A stretch of DNA of 64,000 nucleotides from Lonicera japonica (taxonomy: Eukaryota; Streptophyta; Magnoliopsida; Dipsacales; Caprifoliaceae). The first letter of the stretch is position 1, and each line of letters begins with the position of its first letter. Made by a program: the position numbers and the translations under genes. Positions 22,802 to 34,475 of the stretch are shown here, one piece after another. The notes under the pieces are model-generated. The model did not search any database. It was not told where the DNA came from and worked only from the letters and a program-made list of their open reading frames with translations. The stretch is from NCBI GenBank assembly GCA_021464415.1, contig CM038469.1, forward strand, positions 33,451,883 to 33,515,882. Direction: 5' to 3'.

Positions 22802-23948
22802 TACTCAAAGTCGAGTAGAAGTTTATGTTATTAAATTTATTAAATTAAGAACTACTCTCTGCTAAGAGCTTGAATAACAAAGTACAGCGTGGAAGAAACA
22901 CCTTTTATGTTCTTCATTTTGTCATCAACTTTTCTCTTGTTCGTCTAATTTAACACAAAGTCCCATGGTTGAGAATGAAAAATGGATTAACATACGGTAA
23001 TGTAAAATACTACACGGACAGATCCAGAATTTTTGAAAAGGTGGATTATTAAATATATTTAATTTAGACGGGAAGAAACTGGGAAAATATATGTATATAT
23101 ATATATATATATTACGTACAACACTAACTGAAAAAATTGAATTGGGCTATAGCTTACTAATCCGGTCAACCCGGTTTTGGAATTGGTTCGATAAGTTGAT
23201 GAAGTATACACGAGTGTGAAGAACAATTTACACGTACAATATTGAGCTAAGGAAAAGTCTAACCTAAAGCTAATAATTGGCAAATTGAAACAAGTGGACC
23301 ACTATTGTATATACTAATGTCGCAACATTAAAAATTTTTAAACGTATGTGGCATCTCACACTATTAATTTAATAACGTACGTGAACTGGCTAAAAATGAA
23401 GAAATTAATGTTTGTTGGACGTGTGAATGGGATGTTGGGAATTGTTACTTCGAACATTTTATACTTAACAAAAAAAACATGTACTGCCTTTATTAAAAGG
23501 TAAATTTTGTCTAAATATGCTTTAAACATATTTAAATGCATGTCAACTTTTGGTAAAGTAACTATTTTATTGTAATGTTCAATTTACGTTGGTCAACCTT
23601 AACAAGTTTTATACATAGTTAAAACTTTTTCACTTGTTCATAATTAACAAATTTAGCGATTGAATTAGATATTTTTAACTCCATCAATGTAATCATTATA
23701 ACACTTCAATTTTTGTTTTTTTTAGACATTTAATTTACCAATTTCACAGTAGTACATGAGATCTAGGAAGCATATCAATTGGCAAAAGAGTTAAACTCAT
23801 AGTTATCCACCATGATTAATTTTTTTGAAATCTCAACTCTCTTTCAATTCCCCCCTCCTAAAGGGACATCCAGCTTTCATATGTGTACTGCCCTCGTAAA
23901 TAAATGAATAATTCTCACAGATATACATGAGTTTGTTGAGCTAAATTA
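22802..23948. other. Intergenic stretch of unit B, matching 10493-11083 of unit A in its first half
   Basis: No gene. It has a (TA)n run near 23090-23111. The part after about 23440 has no counterpart in unit A. Confidence 0.7.
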
Positions 23949-24256
23949 AGGGTCCATTTGATAACAATATAGAAAAGAAAAATAAAAAATAGTTGATTTT
24001 TGTGAGAAGTTAGAAAATAAGTCGAGACATGTGATGAGATATCTTCTTACTTTGTGACCTTTTTCATGGAGAAATTTTCTTTGATTGTTGAGGAAGAAAA
24101 ACTTTTCACAAAAAAATTATGAAAGATGGAGGATATCTACTCATAAAATGAGAATGAAATAGTGTATCTTATCAAATGACACAATTTATTTTCCAACTTC
24201 TTACCAAATCAAGTGTTTTTATTTTCATTTTTCATGTTATTATCAAATGGAGCCTT
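23949..24256. mobile_element. MITE with GGGTCCATTTGATAAC ends
   Basis: Left end 'ttaagggtccatttgataac' is the inverse of right end 'ttatcaaatggagccttaat', and TTA stands on each side. Unit A keeps only the right part (to about 11240) after a deletion. A further relative of the right part is at about 42285-42335. Confidence 0.7.
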
Positions 24257-24431
24257 AATCTAGTTTTTAACGTGACTTGGAAAAATAATGTAATATAAGT
24301 TTCTTGGATATCAAGAAGAAAAATTCCTTTATTTTTTCAAGTAGCAATAATAATAATAATAATGACGACGACGACGACGATGATGATAAATAAATAAATA
24401 AATAAAATAGGACACTTTCTTCCTAGTTGTC

Positions 24432-24440
24432 TATATAAGG
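24432..24440 (+). promoter_or_regulatory. TATA box of C2 gene 2
   Basis: TATATAAGG followed by 'acatacaaacaataagg'. The leader after it contains a repeated 'cttcccccaccacagca' block (near 24490 and 24525), making it about 35 bp longer than in gene 1. Confidence 0.7.
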
Positions 24441-24943
24441 ACATACAAACAATAAGGTAGACTCCAAACCACCCCCTCCCTCTTTTCCTTCCCCCACCAC
24501 AGCACCACTCGATCCCTCTCTTCCTTCCCCCACCACAGCAGTACCACCCAAAAACATTCAAAACATGAGTGATCATGTGGTATGTCGAGACTTCAAACTA
24601 ACCCTAGTTTCAGCCACAGATGTTGAGCACATCCGGAACATCTTCAAAACAAAAGTTTATGCCGCGGTTACAATTGGGGACAACAAAGCAACCAAAAAAC
24701 AAACTTCAACTGACAAGTCTAACGAGACAAATCCCAAGTGGAACCATACCATGGAATACACCATAGCCGCCACCGATGTTCAAAACCCCGGCCTTGACCT
24801 TCTCATTGAGTTATACATCGACCGTAAGCGTGGGGATAAACGCGTGGGCCATGTGACCCGGCCCATAAATGAACTATTTAATCATAGTGCTAATAATATA
24901 GGTATTACAAGGCTAAATTTGCCTCTGGTAACTGAGGGTGGAG

Positions 24944-26885
24944 TGACGCGCCCGAAAATACTTCCGCGCTTAGGAACCCAAGTGTAGGTCGTCAAGTTAT
25001 AATACTTGGTAAGTCCAAGTGTCGAACCACAAGGATAGTCGGAAAGACGATGTGGTGATTACGAGTCCAAGGCTTTGTTCAAGAGAATTTGATTGGTTGA
25101 TTTTAGTTGTTGATTTTAAAGTCTTGCAATAAAAAATTAAAGTGATGTATCAATTGATAAGAAAAGGCTAAGGCATTATAGAATTCGTTTGCTTTGCAAT
25201 GTTATGGAAAATTAATCTCATTCAAAATTCTCAATGCAATTCCTAAGTGTTGAGTATCTTACACTTTTCTAAGCAAAAGGGTGTGAAGCAAGAGCAACCC
25301 ATTCCCATATAAATGCCATATAAAGAAAGGGTGTAAGTAAAACTCAACACAAATGTATCTCTCATTTTTATCTTGTAACAAAGGGTGTGAAGCAAGTGCA
25401 ACCCATTCCCATATAATGTCCAACCAAGATGTAAACTTGAGATACACCAAAAGAAAAGGCATAAAATTAAACTAGGCATTGAGAATTCATTGTTAGTTTC
25501 TCCTAGGCAATTGACTTGATTATGAAAATGGCCAACTAAAAAGTTTAGCTCAATAAATCATAACATTTCATTTGTCTAAGATTGGGAGGTCTAGGTGGAG
25601 ATTAAATCATCCGATTTAGACACATTTGATAAATACAAATTGAATCCTTAAGGTGATTAGTGTAGTTGATTATGGCATAAACTTAAGAGATCCTCCTTGG
25701 CAACACTCTAACTAAGAAAATATTGAGTCTCAAAATCACATAAAGTGTAGAAAGCACTCAACATATTATTAAAGCATTCAAGGATTGGAATCTCAAATTT
25801 ATGGTATTTCTATGAATATTCAAAGACTAAACATGCTTGGCAATGTAAAGTATCTCAATCATAGAAGGAATGGACATAGGCTAATAAGAAATACACAAAT
25901 GCATCATCTCCTCATTAATGCTTGAGATCTCTGTATACAAGGCATACAAAGTCTAATCACCTTATGAGGATTATCTTACTAGCTTATGAATGGTTGATTG
26001 AATGAAGAAGATGAAGGATTCAACAAGTATTTAACAATACTAACAATGGAATGAGAAACAAACTTACATAATTAATGCAATGCAAACTTCATCCTTTAGC
26101 CTTAGCAATGAAACTACTCCATGATAGTTGTATAAACAAAAACTATTAAAGGGGTTTCCATTTCTCTCAAGAGTTTCTCTCTCTAGATTTCTTACAAGTG
26201 ATAGATAGATAGAAAGTGCAGGAAAATAGTGCTTATATTACTTGAATCTAGATCTAGAAAATTGCCTCATTTACATGAGGGACAAAGAGCAAATAAATAA
26301 TGGGAGAGCAATGCCCAAAAATGGGTATTCTAGTACACTTTTCTAAAGAACCCAATGGGTAAGCACCTCATCCTATCTAGAAATGGAAAGTCCAGCACTT
26401 TTGGTGAGTTTCAATGCATAAAAAGGGGAGAAAAACTGCTTTTGGGTGCTGTCCTTTGAGATCTGGGAGGTCTCTGATCGATCAGAGGATTCTCTGATCG
26501 ATCAGAGGGGAGATTTTGGCTCAAAAGGTGGGCTCTGATCGATCAGAGCACCCTCTGATCGATCAGAGGGCATGTTCTGCACTAAAAGGTGGCCTCTGAT
26601 CAATCAGAGGCTCCTCTGATTGATCAGAGGACACTTCGGGAGACTTTTTTTCTTCTCTTTTGGCTTCTATCTCTCTTGTACGCTTTCCAAAGCTCTCCAA
26701 CATGCTTCCATAGCCTGAAGGTACACTCAAGACACTAGAAAAGGCTACTTTGAGCCATGTTAAAGCAATTCTTGATATTTGAGTGTGTGCACAAGAAGTG
26801 GATTAATTTAATTAAACTAGGCTAAGATAAACGCGATAAACACAATCAAAAGAGCGTTAGCGACTACAAAATTACGCGTTTATCA
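24944..26885 (-). mobile_element. Solo LTR, 1942 bp, TSD TGGAG, inserted in gene 2
   Basis: Starts TGACGCGCCCG and ends GCGTTTATCA; TGGAG at 24939-24943 and 26886-26890. The uninterrupted sequence is visible in gene 1. The minus-strand start TGATAAACGCG matches the plus-strand start of the LTR at 42510, so the two belong to one family in opposite orientations. The phrase 'agtgtcgaaccacaagga' near 25019 is typical of one end of plant Ty3-gypsy LTRs; assignment to that superfamily is inferred. Confidence 0.93.
26470..26632. repeat. Six CTCTGATCGATCAGAG-type palindromes in the LTR
   Basis: Three pairs of perfect or near-perfect 16-bp palindromes, with spacers of about 40 bp between pairs. The related LTR at 42510 has CCATGATCGATCATGG in the same arrangement, so arms differ but the ATCGAT centre is kept. 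Confidence 0.9.
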
Positions 26886-27153
26886 TGGAGTTACCAAAGG
26901 GCTGGTTACACTTGAGTATAGTTTTGGAGAAGAAAAAAGTGTTAAGAAACTTTCTTTGGTGAAGAAATTGGTGAATGCCGGAACTTCAGTGCCGGTGAAA
27001 GCAACGATCATGTCTTCGACAGGAGTTTATGTGTCAACTCCGATTTATGTTTTTCATGAACCGGAAATTGTTTGCAGCAAGGCAACCGCTAGTGCCATTT
27101 TTGGTGCGGAAGTTTTCCTTGACACTGCACTTGAATTTGTCCAAAATATGTAG

Positions 27154-28140
27154 TTTGATGGATGTATTTAATAGCTCCGTTGTGTCTACTTAACATGTAA
27201 GGAAAAGTTTGATCACTTATTTAATTACCTTTTAATTAAATCAATAAAAGTTGTACTACCTCCCTCTTTGTTTAAGATATAAGAGTCTTTGTTTAAGATA
27301 TAAGAGTCCGTGGGCGTGCCTTGCTTTGTGTTTGTTTCTAGCACTTCCGAGAGGCGAGACTCATTGTTCTCAAATTGGTTAGTGGATCTCCATGTTCATA
27401 TCTATTGTTACTGTCACAAATATGGTTAATGCAATTTACAAATATTGTTAGTCTGTTGACGGATACTAATTATACTATTAATCAATTTATAGTTGTTGTT
27501 TCTATAATTCATAGATATATTGTAAGGATAATTTATTTCCATCTACCTACTACGTAGGTGCACCTACATTAGAACAAATTATGACTTAATCCACATTTTC
27601 TTTTTGGTTTTACCCATTTACTCGGATAAACATAAACTTAAAAATACAGTCTTCTAAAACTGTTCTCATCTTCTCAACTCATTGAAACCCTTACCCTCGT
27701 TTCCACATCCATTCGTCAAATTTAATCCCTTATTATTCATATCAATACAAAGACTTTCATATGCAAATAATGCAAAGACACTTTTGTTTCTAGGTAAATA
27801 ATTCTATTATTATTAAAACTGTGCAGTAGCAAAACAAATTAGCTATAATTAATTGGAATTTATTGGGATATATATGTAACTGTTGGTTTGCCAATCTTCT
27901 TGAAAATTTATTTTGGAACTTTAATTTTTTGATATAAAAAAAATAAAAATGAGAAAGTGAATGGCTGCAAGGTGTGATTCCAGAATTTGGGTTTATATAG
28001 CAGATGAGTTGGGTTGTGATCACAATGGTAATAGAGAAGAAGTGGTGCTCTACAAAGGGGTAATATTATAGGGTTATGATTTTGGTGGTGGAGCATATAA
28101 GTTGGAATCTTAATATCTTATATTTTTTTTTTTAACAAAT
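27154..28140. other. 3' flank of gene 2
   Basis: Matches the flank of gene 1, with a small tandem duplication of 'ttgtttaagatataagagtc' near 27270-27310. No gene. Confidence 0.8.
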
Positions 28141-30385
28141 TTAGTAGATTATAGTGGGATATACTTACAGAAGTTCGAGATATTGCTAGAAATAAAGGAA
28201 TGCTAGTCGGCCCTTCTTATTTTATTGAGGTATAAGGAGGCTTTAGGATTTAGTCCCTGTGTAAAAATAAAATATGTGGATGCCGTCAACTAACTTTTTT
28301 TAAAGAATACAGTGCCTCCGGTATCGTATCTTTCTCGATCTGGTGAGAACTCAAATACATTTACACAGTAATTAAGTATTTGTGATTACTTGGTCACAGA
28401 TATAGTATATGTGACTTAGAAAAGTTTACAGATACGATACCAAGAAATCTCTATTCACAGATACTAAATTTGTGACCAAAAAATCACAAGTATGGTATCT
28501 GAGGACGTACATGATAGTTTAAAATCACCCCTACTGTAATTCATATGCGAAATATCATAAATAAAATTAATTAGAAGTTTGAATAACCGTATTTTAATCT
28601 ACTTACTAGAGGTCAAACTATCTATAACTATTAATTTTTGATCAAGGAAAATACAAAGTCGAAGAAACAAGCACAAATGTAACAACGAATTAATGTCCTA
28701 AAGATAAGTTTAGTTGCTTCATTTCTATTGTTGGTGAGCAAGTTTAGCTTGTTTTAAATATGTTTTTGTTTCAGTTCTCACTTTAAAAAAAGAAGCAGAA
28801 GAAAGTCTATATGTTTTTTTTGAATAGTACGTGTCTCTGTAGGGTGACAACGGATTAAATCAAATATAAAACAATTTCAAATGTATTGTCACCGCAAAAA
28901 AATATATAGATTGGCCAACTATGCTTTAATTTATTCGAAGTATGGTTCACATCACATGTGTAACAATCAACTTTAGTTATTGTTTTGACTTAGAAAGAAT
29001 TATCAACTTTTATGTATTTCGTACAATTTTTATGTATTTCGTACGCATTCTTTTAATTTTTGTTAGGAGGAACCGTAGACAAAAAACATCTTTTATCCCA
29101 ATTTGGAGTGTGTCCCCATCCCTCCATTCGTACAATATAATATAAAACATTATTATTTTTATTAATAAATTTATATAATATAAAATATTTATTATGAGAC
29201 AAAATGAAGGGGAGACCATACGTACAAAATAAAATATAGCAAGTTGCGTATTATTTTTCTAATTAAAGTCTTAGGAATTCTAAGTTTTATGCCAGTGAAT
29301 TGGCCGAAGAGTTATAGTCAATTAATTATAGTTTAAACTTCTACTAAATTATTTGTTTCTATAAAATATATTTTCTTGTGTTTGGTTGAGAGGTAAATAA
29401 TAGGTTGTGCTCATTATGTCTAAGGTCTCAAGTTTAATTTCTTATTTAAACATATTTTTTTATCGTAACTTAAAAAGCGTAAAGAATAATTTTATAATTT
29501 TACTGATCAATCGAGTGTGTATTATGACATCAAATAATTCTTGACATCGTGTATAAATTTGCAAAACAAAATAAATAAATAAATATAATGTTCGATCACC
29601 TGGATGTTGCTTCCACATTGCACTTTCCTAGTCGTCAAACTGTCAAAAAGACTAGGTCTTGTTTTATTGCTTTAATAGGTTAAACTTGTACTAGACTACT
29701 TGCCTTTATAATTTAATAAATTTACCCTAAAAATTGCCAAAAGAATAATAATAATTTTTTAATATATTATTGTCGAATCTTTCACAACAGAGATTTGCGT
29801 TGATTCGTACACAGTTTATAGTAAGTGATTGAAAATTTGTCAACCGGGATGATAACGTAACTTGACATAACTCCTTCTCATCCTCTCCCAACACAACCCG
29901 ACCCGAACCAAGTTATTGATAAAAGACAAATTGTTCCATCGTATTTTGGAGAAAACCTTAGACAATTAAGGATGTCAAAGAAAAGAGAATTAGGTGTTGT
30001 TTGGCTGGGTTTTTAAAAATTATTTTTGGTGTTTTTTTTTTAAAAAAAATTCGTATTTGATTCACCCATTTAAAAAAAAACAATCTTTTTTGCTTATTGT
30101 CTCCTTTATATTTTTTAAAAACATTAAGAAATGAATAAAAACCAAAGATTATATTTTTTGTAAAATTTTAAAAATATTGTACCGTGTATAAATCGAATTG
30201 AAAAACAGTTTTAAAGAACCTTATTTAAAAATAAATTTTAAGTCAAACATTTTAAAACTCTAATCAAACAGAACCTTAATATCTATAATATTCTCTAATT
30301 CTGTGAGAATTTTCTTAAAGTATGAACATTATTTTAATGCATAGTAAATAAAGTGAATTTGTCATAAATTTTGGAATAAAAAATA
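28141..30385. repeat. Paralogous intergenic segment C (partial third unit)
   Basis: Collinear with 4738-8600 and 13542-18385 but without the paired MITE, the 5022 LTR, the Mutator-like element or the 153-bp MITE. It therefore supplies the empty sites. Similarity stops near 30385, after 'ttttggaataaaaaat', so the rest of this unit, including its gene, is not adjacent. Confidence 0.85.
29993..30275. mobile_element. PIF/Harbinger-type MITE, segment C copy
   Basis: Best-preserved ends of the three: GGTGTTGTTTGG at the left, CAAACAGAACC at the right, TTA at 29990-29992 and 30276-30278. Confidence 0.8.
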
Positions 30386-30705
30386 AACGTACAATTGATT
30401 TTTGGTTGCCTGCTATGCATGGATAATGTTATAGATACAATAAGAACTGCCTTAAAATGTAATAATATTTTATAAAATTTTACTAGGAGTGTTAGGCAAG
30501 AGTGAGAAACAATTAATAGAACGTTACTTCCACGACGCTGCAATTTCCTAGTCAAACTTATTCTTATAAAGACTTAGGTCTTACTTTATTGATTTAATAT
30601 TTTAAATTTCTACTAACTATTTGTCTATATGAATTAACAATAAATTTTAAGTAATATGCAGTATCTTTTCTTAGTAATTAAGTGACCAAGTGATCATGAA
30701 TTAAG

Positions 30706-30813
30706 GAGTGGGTAGTTGGCCCGGTTGATGGAATGTTGACTCTCCACATGGGCAACGCGAGTTTGAACCCCCCCCCCCCCCCATTTCCTTTGTTCAGCCG
30801 CCCAAAAAAAAAG
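30706..30813 (+). mobile_element. 108-bp SINE-like element with perfect 16-bp TSD
   Basis: GTGATCATGAATTAAG is repeated exactly at 30690-30705 and 30814-30829. The element has a box A-like 'GTAGTTGGCCCGG', a box B-like 'GAGTTTGAACC', a C14 to C16 run and an A9 tail. The structure fits a very short tRNA-derived SINE copied by LINE machinery. A perfect long TSD indicates a recent insertion. Confidence 0.85.
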
Positions 30814-30829
30814 GTGATCATGAATTAAG

Positions 30830-31812
30830 TTAGGGTGTGACTCCACACTTCTTAGTGTGATGTAATAAATTACGGAAATTTTATAAAATGGTGATTTTGC
30901 ATGCACTCACCTAATTAATTTTTTTAATCCAAAGAGTTAATTTTAACCTTAAAATCTTTTTAAATTCACCCTTGCCTCATTTCCTTTTTTCATCTTAAAG
31001 TAGTCCTTTTTTTTTGTTGTACTTTCTTCTTTTATTCTCTTCCCTTCCCTCCCCTTCCCGTCTTTTCCCAAGTTCTTTCTCTCAATTATCCTTACTTTCC
31101 TTAATTTCTAATGCTAGAATTGTGTTATTTTTATTTTAAGCAAAATTAATTCAAAGGTTGATTAAGCACCAAAATTACTTCATCTCACGCAACAGGTTTG
31201 CAATGCGCAAAAACAGAAAGGCAGAAAAGGTTAAATCAGAGCAGGATGCAGTAGAGTCATGTCTATGGCCTATTAATGTCATTTGGATCAAGTTGAGGTG
31301 TATCATTTTTTAAGTCATCATAATCATATGCAACACTCGTACACTATAACTAATGTTCAAAATATATAAATAATAGTGTATCAGTGGAAGCTTTATAAAC
31401 AATATGATAAAACAATGCAAAATTAGCATGAAATTGAATCAAGAATTCGTGGTAAAGAAACTACGCTGTAGGGTAGCACTAGATTCGATAGGTTAATTAA
31501 CTAATATTTTTTCTCGCCATAGGCTAAAATTATATCAAGTAGGCTAACTAATATAGAAATCTCGATTCGCAGTTGTTCCTATGCCCAAAAAATGCTAAAT
31601 CAAAATACCATTAATTGAATTAATCAGGTAAGAAACTAAGATTTAATCCTGGAGGAGGCCAACAATTTATTCCTTAATTACAATTCAGATTAAGGGTTTG
31701 ACTTACTTTTTTTTCACTATGTCAAAATTATACTAAGATATTTGATGTAATTAATTTTTTTATTGTTTTTGTTACTTTCAAATGAAAAAAGTTAGACTCG
31801 CGATATGAAAAT
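30830..31812. other. Unassigned AT-rich stretch
   Basis: No supportable gene and no clear repeat. A pyrimidine-rich block lies at 30990-31100. Confidence 0.6.
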
Positions 31813-31984
31813 TGTAACACCTCCGTCTTAATTTACAAGACAACACCCGTAATTAAAACCTGGAGTGCTACTAACCCATCTTAGAAATAGTAAATATCAC
31901 ACATGTCAATCAATAAGATGGGTTAATAGCACTCTAGGTATTAATTACGAGTGTTGTCCTGTAAATTAAGGCGGGAGTGTTACA
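31813..31984. mobile_element. 172-bp foldback MITE, TSD AAAAT
   Basis: Nearly the whole element is one inverted repeat. The left arm starts TGTAACACCTCCGTCTTAAT and continues to the 'CCATCTTA' at about 31882; the right arm from 'TAAGATGG' ends GCGGGAGTGTTACA. A centre of about 25 bp separates them. AAAAT is found at 31808-31812 and 31985-31989. Confidence 0.88.
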
Positions 31985-31989
31985 AAAAT

Positions 31990-32460
31990 AGTGAGCACTA
32001 GCTAGCCTAAATTAATATTTTAGTACAAGAGCACTAGCCAAAGGAAGATATAACTAGCGAACACATACCAAAAAGCCTAAAACATAAAATCAAAAAATTG
32101 AGTATTGTCTTAATGGCCGGTAACCTATTTAAATGCAGAAGATCTCGAGTTCGAGTTTCACTGAAGATGGAACAGGTTTTTTACTTATTACGGAAGAGAC
32201 TTGGTGCTTCTTTTTTTTCTTAAAAAAAAAAAAAGAAGTGTACATTATGCTCCACTCTCTATAACGTAACTAAAGGAAAATATCATTATTATATAATGGC
32301 AAAAGCCATTTCGGTGATCTTGAAGCCATGTCAAATTTTTTATTTTATGATTTTATCGCTTCGAGCTTTAATTTTCCAAAAAAAATAAATTGTATTATTA
32401 GGGTAAGCATGGAGCTTGAATTTTTACACATGCAAAAATTCTACAGGGTCTTGTACTAAT
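31990..32460. repeat. Dispersed repeat with tRNA-like head (copy 1)
   Basis: Matches 33685-34140: 'acaagagcactagccaaagg', then a SINE-like head ('attgtcttaatggccggtaa', 'gagttcgagtttcac') at about 32103-32163, then 'agccatttcggtgatcttg'. Confidence 0.75.
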
Positions 32461-32559
32461 TTAGGCATGGTGTTACGAGTATAACCTTTTGACCCACCTG
32501 GTCTGAGTATGACCGACCCGGTCGGAATATGCTGTTTTTTCCCATTTAAGTAAGCTTAA

Positions 32560-32830
32560 AATATCATATAACTGTAACGGATCAAGGCGGCCCAGTTCAA
32601 GTCCAAATGTTTAAGTAAACTAAGTTTGGATTTTCAATAAAAACCCACCCCGGTTTGGGTATAGTTCAAACACCACAATAATACATGATTTTCTTCGATT
32701 GATGTTATTTAAAAAAGTTTTTGTTATTAATTTGAATTATCGCCTTTTATCGTTATTTGAAAGTGTCATCGAGAAAGTTCAATAATATAACAGAGTTCGG
32801 AGACATCTTGGAAGTGAATTTAATTTGAAA
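32560..32830. repeat. Dispersed paralogous block (copy 1)
   Basis: Matches 47310-47545; shared phrases include 'gggtatagttcaaacaccac' and 'aagttcaataat'. No coding potential seen. It is probably a piece of the old array context. Confidence 0.7.
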
Positions 32831-33264
32831 CGGGGCCCCAAAGGTTTACATTAACAGAATTTGGATCAAGTTTTGTTACCAAAACTCCAATAAATTTAGT
32901 AGCCCACAAGTCGGGCGGATGTAGGTGTTGTTTATTATTTGGTCCCTCCAATAAAATTTATGTTACGTTGTTGAAAATTATTTGGTCCCTCCAATAAAAT
33001 TTTCTAGATCCGCCACTGCCACCAGTTGGCCAACGTTGACTGGAAAAATTTGTAAGTATACTATGGTTGTTCTTTTTGATAGGGGCATGACGGTGTTGGG
33101 CATAAAAATGACTTAGTGGGGAATTCCCCTACTTTTCTATTTATATAAATATTCTCTCCGTTTGAAAAAAAAAAAGAAAGAAATTAAATGAACAGGTGGC
33201 CCAATGTTTCATATATATATCGGTCTCAACAACAAACTTTTTTAAAGCGCACGTAGCATCTCAA

Positions 33265-33600
33265 ACTATTTAATAACGTAAACTGGCTAAAAATGAAAAT
33301 AAAAATAAAAAATTAACCTGCCAAAAATTAATTTTGGGTTGGATCATGGAAGTGTGTGAATGGGTCACGTTAGGAATTGATACTTAAAAATGTTTATACT
33401 CAATAAAAAATGTTTTAAATATATTTCAACTTTTGGTAAACTGACTATATATGGATAGCCGGTAAATGGTTAACATGGCTTGAGCTTGTTGCTTCAAAAT
33501 TGAACCAAATCGGACCACCAGACAAGTTTGATTTTGCCGATTCTGTCTCGATCAATCTGTCAGTTTTTTTTTGTTTTTTTTTTTTCGGTGGCCTTTTTTC
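33265..33600. repeat. Shuffled array fragment
   Basis: Contains 'tatggatagccggtaaatgg' followed by 'ttaacatggcttgagcttgt', as at 8795-8890 and 18600-18720. This shows that unit C's continuation was rearranged rather than simply lost. Confidence 0.75.
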
Positions 33601-33684
33601 ATATTTGTCGACGGATGAATTTTAAAGCTTTATTGAAGTTGAGAATATGAATATATATATAGTCTCGTACTCTCCTTAAAATAA

Positions 33685-34140
33685 TGAGCACCAGCCTAAA
33701 TTAGTACAAGAGCACTAGCTAAAGGAAGATATAGCAAGAGAACACAGCCTAAAACACAAAATACAAAAAAAATTAGCATTATCTTAGTGGTAAAGTCATT
33801 CGAATGCAGGAGATTTCGGGCTCGAGTCTCACTTAGAGTGGAAAGAGTTTCTTAATTATTATGGAAGAGCCTTAGGACTTCCTTAGAGGGGGAACATTAT
33901 ACTCCACTCTCTATAACGTAGTTAAAGGAAAAAAAAAAGAAAAAAAGTATGCTATATCACTATTATATAAAGGCAGAAGCCATTTCGGTGATCTTGGAGC
34001 CGTGTCAAGCTTTTAATTGTACGATTTTATCCCTTCCCACTTTAATTTTGTTAAAAAAATTAAAATAAATATGTAAATTGTATTATTATAGTAAGTAATG
34101 GAGCTTGAATTCCTGCACTTGCAAAAATTATAAAGGGCCT
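33685..34140. repeat. Dispersed repeat with tRNA-like head (copy 2)
   Basis: Second copy of 31990-32460. Its head reads 'attatcttagtggtaaagtc' and 'gggctcgagtctcac' (box A- and box B-like). Confidence 0.75.
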
Positions 34141-34299
34141 TCCACCGCTGATCCATTTACTACTTTCTTAACTCTTCTTCCTTTAAATCGCTTCTATATG
34201 CATCGCGATTGTGCAAAACTCTAGTAAGAATTTTAAGGAAATAGTGAAGTATGAAAAGAATTTTGATATATTGCATAGTTATACTACCTCAGTGTTTTT

Positions 34300-34444
34300 T
34301 CATCATTCTTCCGAGAGATGAGACTCCTTGTATCAAATTGGCTAATAGATTTCGCCCTGTGTTTTTATGTACTGCGACTGTAAGAAATATTGCCAACACG
34401 ATTTACAGATGTTGCTAGTGTATTTACGTCTATCGTTACTGTAA

Positions 34445-34475
<31 letters not shown>

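Larger units (their letters stand above)
24565..27153 (+). pseudogene. C2-domain gene 2, split by a solo LTR
   Basis: Codons 1 to 126 lie at 24565-24943 and the rest at 26891-27153. The LTR plus one copy of the 5-bp target (24944-26890, 1947 bp) accounts exactly for the gap, and the remaining 642 bp equal the length of gene 1. Both halves are in frame and close to gene 1 ('FKLTLVSATDVEHIRNIFK' in front, 'SVPVKATIMSSTG' behind), so the gene was probably intact until a recent insertion. As it stands, translation runs 14 codons into the LTR and stops at 24985-24987. That gives a 140-residue protein with most of the C2 domain but no last strand and no conserved tail. Stable product is doubtful. 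Confidence 0.93.
13291..28140. repeat. Paralogous unit B of the C2-gene array
   Basis: Direct duplicate of unit A, enlarged by a Mutator-like element, a CACTA element and a solo LTR. It also keeps about 700 bp near 23440-24110 that unit A lacks. It ends with gene 2 and its 3' flank. Confidence 0.88.

Noticed and set aside
25243..25479. Overlapping minus-strand frames inside the solo LTR
   Set aside because: They arise from an internal duplication in the LTR ('gggtgtgaagcaa..gcaacccattcccatata' appears twice); LTRs do not normally code.
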